Below, in pieces: positions 59,682 to 64,000 of a stretch of DNA of 64,000 nt. The stretch is from Tritrichomonas musculus (lineage: Eukaryota > Parabasalia > Tritrichomonadida > Tritrichomonadidae), in the NCBI GenBank assembly GCA_039105265.1, contig JAPFFF010000005.1, forward strand, positions 2,713,501-2,777,500, given 5' to 3'. The translations under genes and the position numbers were made by a program. Positions within the stretch are counted from its first letter, which is position 1; each line of letters begins with the position of its first letter. The notes beneath the pieces were generated by a model, which was not told where the DNA came from, ran no database searches, and saw nothing but the letters and a program-made list of their open reading frames with translations.

Positions 59682-62090
59682 TTAATATGTTGTAATATTT
59701 ACTTTTGGAATATTGTGTAGATCAATAGATGATGGAATTGTGATTTGTGTTAGTGATGAACATCTAAAGAAAGCAAAACATTCAATTTCAGTTACAGATG
59801 ATGGAATTGTGATTTGTGTTAGTGATGAACATTCAGAAAAAGCATAAGGTCCAATTTTCTTTACAGATGATGGAATTGTGACTTGCGTTAAAGATGAACA
59901 TCTAAAGAAATAACCATATCCGATTTCAGTTACAGATGATGGAATTGTAATTTGAGTTAGTGATGAACATCCAGCAAAAGCATAAGCGTATATCTCAGTT
60001 ACAGATGATGGAATTGTGATTTGTGTTAGTGATGAACATTCTCTGAAAGCTTCAATTCCAATTTTCTTTACAGATGATGGAATTGTGATTTGTGTTAGTG
60101 ATGAACATCTAAAGAAAGCAAAACATTCAATTTCAGTTACAGATGATGGAATTGTGATTTGTGTTAGTGATGAACATTCAAAGAAAGTACCATTTCTAAT
60201 TGAAGTTACAGGTGATGAAAATGTAAATGTGATCTGTTTTAGTGATGAACATTTTTTAAAAGCAGATTCTCCAATGGAAGTTACAGATGATGGAATTGTG
60301 ATTTGTGTTAGTGATGAACATCTAAAGAAAGCAAAACATTCAATTTCAGTTACAGATGATGGAATTGTGATTTGTGTTAGTGATGAACATTCAAAGAAAG
60401 TACCATTTCTAATTGAAGTTACAGGTGATGAAAATGTAAATGTGATCTGTTTTAGTGATGAACATTTTTTAAAAGCAGAATCTCCAATGGAAGTTACAGA
60501 TGATGGAATTGTGATTTGTGCTAGTGATGAACATTCAGAAAAAGCATAAGATCCAATTGAAGCTACAGATGATGGAATTGCGATTTGTGCTAGTGATGAA
60601 CATTCAGAAAAAGCATAAGATCCAATTGAAGCTACAGATGATGGAATTGTGATTTGTTCTAATGATGAACATCCAGAGAAACTTTCATCATTAATGCTTT
60701 TTATAGATGGTGGAATTGCAATTTTTTCAATTACGCAATTATTTTTGTATATTTTTGTATCAATTTTTTTTTGTTTTAGCATTGAATAATACAATATCAA
60801 AATATTGTAATTTGTGTTTTTACTTATTTCTATAGCACCTTTATTTTTTTTTATAAGTTCAATTATAAATGCTTTTTTCTTTTTCACAAAAAGTTTAGCT
60901 AGTTCATTATAATTATATTTGCATAAATAATAAAATTCATCATCTTTATCAAATTCAGTTGGGAAATTGAAATAATTGTGATAACAAAGAATACTTGAAA
61001 TCGTGTTTTCATATTCTTTTGAATTTATTTTATCAAATTCAATTAAATTATTTTTGAAGTATTCAGAAATATCATTATGATGACATTTTATGGATTCAAT
61101 CAAACATTGAATATAACTATTAATAGAATTATCTTCGCCTTTTTCTTCTTTTTCATTTCTCTTAGATTTTGGTGGTGGAACATTATGTGATTCAAGAAGA
61201 TGAATTAATTCTGCATTTTTTGAATGAATTATATATAGCCATATTGATGGTGTCAATTCAACATTATTCATCATCAAATATCTAAAAATTTGAATTGATC
61301 CAAAAAATGCTGCGTATTCAATCAGTGTTGGATTTTTACCTAATAAAAATGAGTTTGTTTCAAAAATTGATGGAACAATTTCACTTTTTAAATCAATATT
61401 TGTTCGATTAACATAAATAATGAAATCTTCAACTGAATCTTGACGAATTAACGTACATATATATGAATCGTTTTCTCCTTTATGTCGATTTTCATCAAAA
61501 TTATCAAAAATGTTATCATTTTTTGATTTGATTTCTTTTATTTTTTTTTGGGTTAAGAATTTTTTGATTTCGGGATAGAAAAAGTAGCCATAACCGTTAC
61601 CATTATTTTTAGATTTAGTGAGAATTTTATGTGCAATGCATTTATCAACTTTTATTATTTCATTTTCAATAAGAAAAAGGAGAATTTTTTTGTTGTTTTG
61701 AAATATGTTGAATATTTGAACATTTGATAAAGTTTGTTTGATTTGCTGTTTATAATATTGTAGGATTTGAAATATTTTGTTGATAAATATTTCATCACGA
61801 TGGTGATTATTAGATATATGTTCTATCATGTATAAAAAATGTTCATATTCTTCTTGGTTTTTTTCGAATTTTTGGGCATCAATGATTTTAATTAAATTAT
61901 CTAAATATTCGTCAATGCATTCTGAACTTTCTAAATACTCTAAAACTGCTGTATAGACTTCTTTCTTTGAAATAACATATTTTTGTGTTTGTTGAGAAAG
62001 TAAAGCCTGATCATTTTCTTCTGGGGTAGCATCATAAAGTGAAATATCAAAAGAAATTGTAATTGATTCTGTTGTTTCTCTACTAGACAT
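59682..62090 (-). CDS. BspA-like leucine-rich-repeat protein with ankyrin-like N-terminal region
   Basis: The first ATG is at 62090 (802 residues, MSSRETTESITIS). Residues 1-205 are helical and charged. About 213-300 carry the trichomonad ankyrin-like block (YICTLIRQDSVEDFI, TLIEYAAFFGSIQIFRYL, IKCHHNDISEYFKNN). From about 455 to 795 there are some 14 BspA/TpLRR repeats of 23 residues (SSLTQITIPSSVTEIECFAFFRC). No signal peptide or membrane segment is seen, so it may act inside the cell or leave by an unusual route; BspA-like proteins in general are linked to binding of host and bacterial surfaces. The stop lies in TTAAATAAAA, which contains the TAAA polyadenylation motif. It looks intact. 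Confidence 0.9.
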   Translation of the reverse strand: MSSRETTESITISFDISLYDATPEENDQALLSQQTQKYVISKKEVYTAVLEYLESSECIDEYLDNLIKIIDAQKFEKNQEEYEHFLYMIEHISNNHHRDEIFINKIFQILQYYKQQIKQTLSNVQIFNIFQNNKKILLFLIENEIIKVDKCIAHKILTKSKNNGNGYGYFFYPEIKKFLTQKKIKEIKSKNDNIFDNFDENRHKGENDSYICTLIRQDSVEDFIIYVNRTNIDLKSEIVPSIFETNSFLLGKNPTLIEYAAFFGSIQIFRYLMMNNVELTPSIWLYIIHSKNAELIHLLESHNVPPPKSKRNEKEEKGEDNSINSYIQCLIESIKCHHNDISEYFKNNLIEFDKINSKEYENTISSILCYHNYFNFPTEFDKDDEFYYLCKYNYNELAKLFVKKKKAFIIELIKKNKGAIEISKNTNYNILILYYSMLKQKKIDTKIYKNNCVIEKIAIPPSIKSINDESFSGCSSLEQITIPSSVASIGSYAFSECSSLAQIAIPSSVASIGSYAFSECSSLAQITIPSSVTSIGDSAFKKCSSLKQITFTFSSPVTSIRNGTFFECSSLTQITIPSSVTEIECFAFFRCSSLTQITIPSSVTSIGESAFKKCSSLKQITFTFSSPVTSIRNGTFFECSSLTQITIPSSVTEIECFAFFRCSSLTQITIPSSVKKIGIEAFRECSSLTQITIPSSVTEIYAYAFAGCSSLTQITIPSSVTEIGYGYFFRCSSLTQVTIPSSVKKIGPYAFSECSSLTQITIPSSVTEIECFAFFRCSSLTQITIPSSIDLHNIPKVNITTY
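60073..60498. repeat. 213-bp tandem duplication in the BspA-like gene
   Basis: 60073-60285 and 60286-60498 are nearly identical (one difference seen, GCAGATTCT against GCAGAATCT). Each copy encodes three leucine-rich repeats (71 residues), one of them a longer 25-residue KQITFTFSSPVTSIRNGTFF type. Confidence 0.9.
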
Positions 62091-62099
62091 TAAGATCAA

Positions 62100-62492
62100 A
62101 CTTGATTAACAAAAAGGGGAATTGATCTCTCAATTTTTTGCCAAAAATTTTTGAGAAAAAAACAATTATATATATAAACCATATAAGTATTTTTTATAAT
62201 ATATATATAATATATATTTTAGGAGTTGTGAATAATATAATAATTAAATATAAAATTGATTAATAATTAATTTAATGCAAATTTAAAGCATATTTGATAA
62301 TAATAAGGAGAAGAAAATCGCTATTCGATTATTACTACTATTATTTTATATTAATAGTTACATTATTTTATATATATATTTATTTGAGCATATTTCATAG
62401 TAGAAAAAAAAAGATACGAATAAAATGAGTAATTTACATTAACAATTCAAAATGATCCACCTTTTTTGAACCAAGTGGCACAGTTCAAATAA
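62100..62492. other. AT-rich intergenic DNA with AT microsatellite
   Basis: It contains ATATAT runs at about 62165-62218 and 62348-62380 and the leader of the BspA-like gene. No other feature seen. Confidence 0.6.
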
Positions 62493-62660
62493 GGAAAATC
62501 ACTATATAATGCTGTTCCTTCAGATGAAAATGGAAAGAAAGAAGGTCTGAATTATATCATAAGAGCAGCAAAATTATATTCAAATGCCAAAAATTTTTTT
62601 AAAAGCATAGGATATATTGAAAAAGATGAATCATATAAAATATCGCCAACTCAAATATAA
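62493..62660 (+). pseudogene. Short coding-looking remnant
   Basis: 55 codons read GKSLYNAVPSDENGKKEGLN, then YIIRAAKLYSNAKNFFKSIG and YIEKDESYKIS to a stop. The amino-acid mix and lower AT content look like former coding DNA, but there is no start and no family is recognised. Confidence 0.35.
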
Positions 62661-64000
62661 TCTGAACTCTGACAGATTTATTAAAATAAACTATTAAAGC
62701 AAGAATAAAACATCTTTTTAAAAATTACTAATTTTAATTATTTCTCGATATATTAGAGCTTTATTATTTTTATCAATTAGGAAGAATTTATTCTTTATCA
62801 TAGGTGATTTTTTTGAATGAGATATACCATCAATAAATATTTAATTCCACCAATAATTTTTTTTGTGATTTTTTTTAAAAATTCTTCAGCAATTATAACT
62901 TATAATGCCGATATTTCCTCATTGTGATCAGCAATTGAATGCATTTTTTATATTACATTGCAATAAATAAATAAATAAATAAATAAATAATAATGTGATA
63001 TCTGGTATAAGGTATGAAAATTCATTTATTTTTATTTTGGAAGATAAGAATGGACAAAATTGCTTTTATTTACAAACATTTCTGAAATTTGAAAATAAAT
63101 CATAGTATTTTAATGAGCTTCATTTAATTGAAATTTATTGCAACAATTGAATGCACATTTCGATTTTTTTCAACATTTGATAAAAATTATATTTTCTCAA
63201 ATAATGATTGATTGAATGTATGAGAATAGATTTATTTGATATATTGAGCACTAATATGCCCTTTAAAGAAATTGACAAAATGATCGTAAAATAATATTTG
63301 AAAGAAACTTTTTGATATAACTACGTTAAAATTGATTTTTATACTTGATATAAAAATGGTTAAATGAAATTCCCTTATAAAAAAGAAAAATTCAAGAAAT
63401 CTTGGCCTGATTTATCTCAAGTTATATTATCAACGAATAAGCATTTTAAAAATATTAAATTAAAATTCTAATTTAGAATTATGTGAAAGAATTTCAATTT
63501 TAGAATCAATTTCTTTATTGTTCATTGAAATGAATTTGAAGATCTTGAGCCAATTCTATTTTGAATTCTCTTCTTATATTTATAAAAAGATTCCAATAAT
63601 AACATCAATAGTTAACCTCATGTGATTAAAAGTAAAACACCTCAACAACAGTCAAAAATTAAAATTCTAATAAAGGTAAACGGAGGCCGTTTATTTTGTC
63701 CGTTAAAAAAAATTAAAAAAACATCAATAACAATTGTTCTTTTGGACCAGTTATAAAAAAAATCACATTGATGAGAGATATTTTGATATTTTAAAATAAT
63801 ATTATAACTTACGGAGAAGAAATTTATCTTTTTTTTGTACTTTTGATTATTAAGGATATTAATCATGAACAAAATGTTTCGATTATTACTTCACTTCTAA
63901 TGATTTATATTGTATGTCAGTATGTAATATTGGCTATATAGACAAAAAATAAAATAATCGTAACATTTCCCTAATATCATGAAAATATTTTTTCAATGAA
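62661..64000. other. AT-rich intergenic DNA to the window end
   Basis: No gene is supported. A short GTAAACGGAGGCCGTTTAT palindrome followed by CCGTTAAAA lies at about 63675-63710 and may be a transposon end, but no partner is visible. Confidence 0.5.
62961..62992. repeat. (AAAT)n microsatellite
   Basis: Seven to eight tandem ATAA units. Confidence 0.9.

Noticed and set aside
60016-60549. Long plus-strand ORF (177 residues, repeats of DDGIVICVSDEH)
   Set aside because: It is the antisense shadow of the leucine-rich repeats of the BspA-like gene; its repetition follows from that gene.
63640-63872. 76-codon minus-strand ORF near the window end
   Set aside because: Phe/Ile/Lys/Asn-rich reading of AT-rich DNA, no motif, no leader.

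Overview
The window is an AT-rich protist chromosome segment that looks like Trichomonas vaginalis or a close trichomonad. The reasons are BspA-type leucine-rich-repeat genes with ankyrin-like N-terminal parts, a TAAA motif overlapping the stop codon of both BspA frames, very short leaders, no visible introns, and about 55 kb of large Maverick (Polinton) DNA elements. This identification is inference from sequence character; no database was searched.

Layout. Positions 1-55009 are a nest of Polintons; 55010-64000 is host sequence. The window opens inside Polinton A (penton-like gene, giant fibre-like gene). At 3967 the fibre-like gene of A is interrupted by Polinton B (3967-24695), which has 169-bp terminal inverted repeats that look identical by eye and a 5-bp target duplication TATGA. 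B carries DNA polymerase B, integrase, packaging ATPase, major capsid, small capsid-associated genes and its own fibre gene. That fibre gene is interrupted by a 1.2-kb hAT-like non-autonomous transposon (17933-19134) with an 8-bp duplication ATAATAAC. After B, Polinton A resumes and ends at 28028. Directly after it lies the second half of a packaging ATPase gene belonging to another lineage, Polinton D, so A probably sits inside D. D continues with capsid-type genes, an HNH endonuclease, two T5orf172-type proteins and a PolB remnant, to about 39600. A partial A-like element, C1 (about 39604-47205), lies in the terminal region of D, whose likely right end is 47346. A 1.24-kb segment with one unrecognised ORF follows (47347-48585). 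Then comes Polinton C2 (48586-55009), cut off inside its capsid gene, where the open frame runs straight into a BspA-like host gene.

How the genes work together. Polintons are virus-like self-synthesising transposons. PolB copies the element, integrase inserts it, the FtsK/HerA-type ATPase and the capsid proteins (double jelly-roll major capsid, penton-like minor capsid, small membrane-active-looking proteins) suggest particle formation, and the giant repeat-rich proteins look like fibres. Most copies here are interrupted, partial or broken. B looks the youngest and most complete, apart from the hAT insertion in its fibre gene.

The host part holds a truncated BspA-like gene (55010-56829), an ankyrin pseudogene, a TTAA-flanked non-autonomous transposon, a small palindromic element, a GC-rich island that may be a structured RNA, and an apparently intact BspA-like gene (59682-62090, minus strand) with a recent 213-bp internal duplication.
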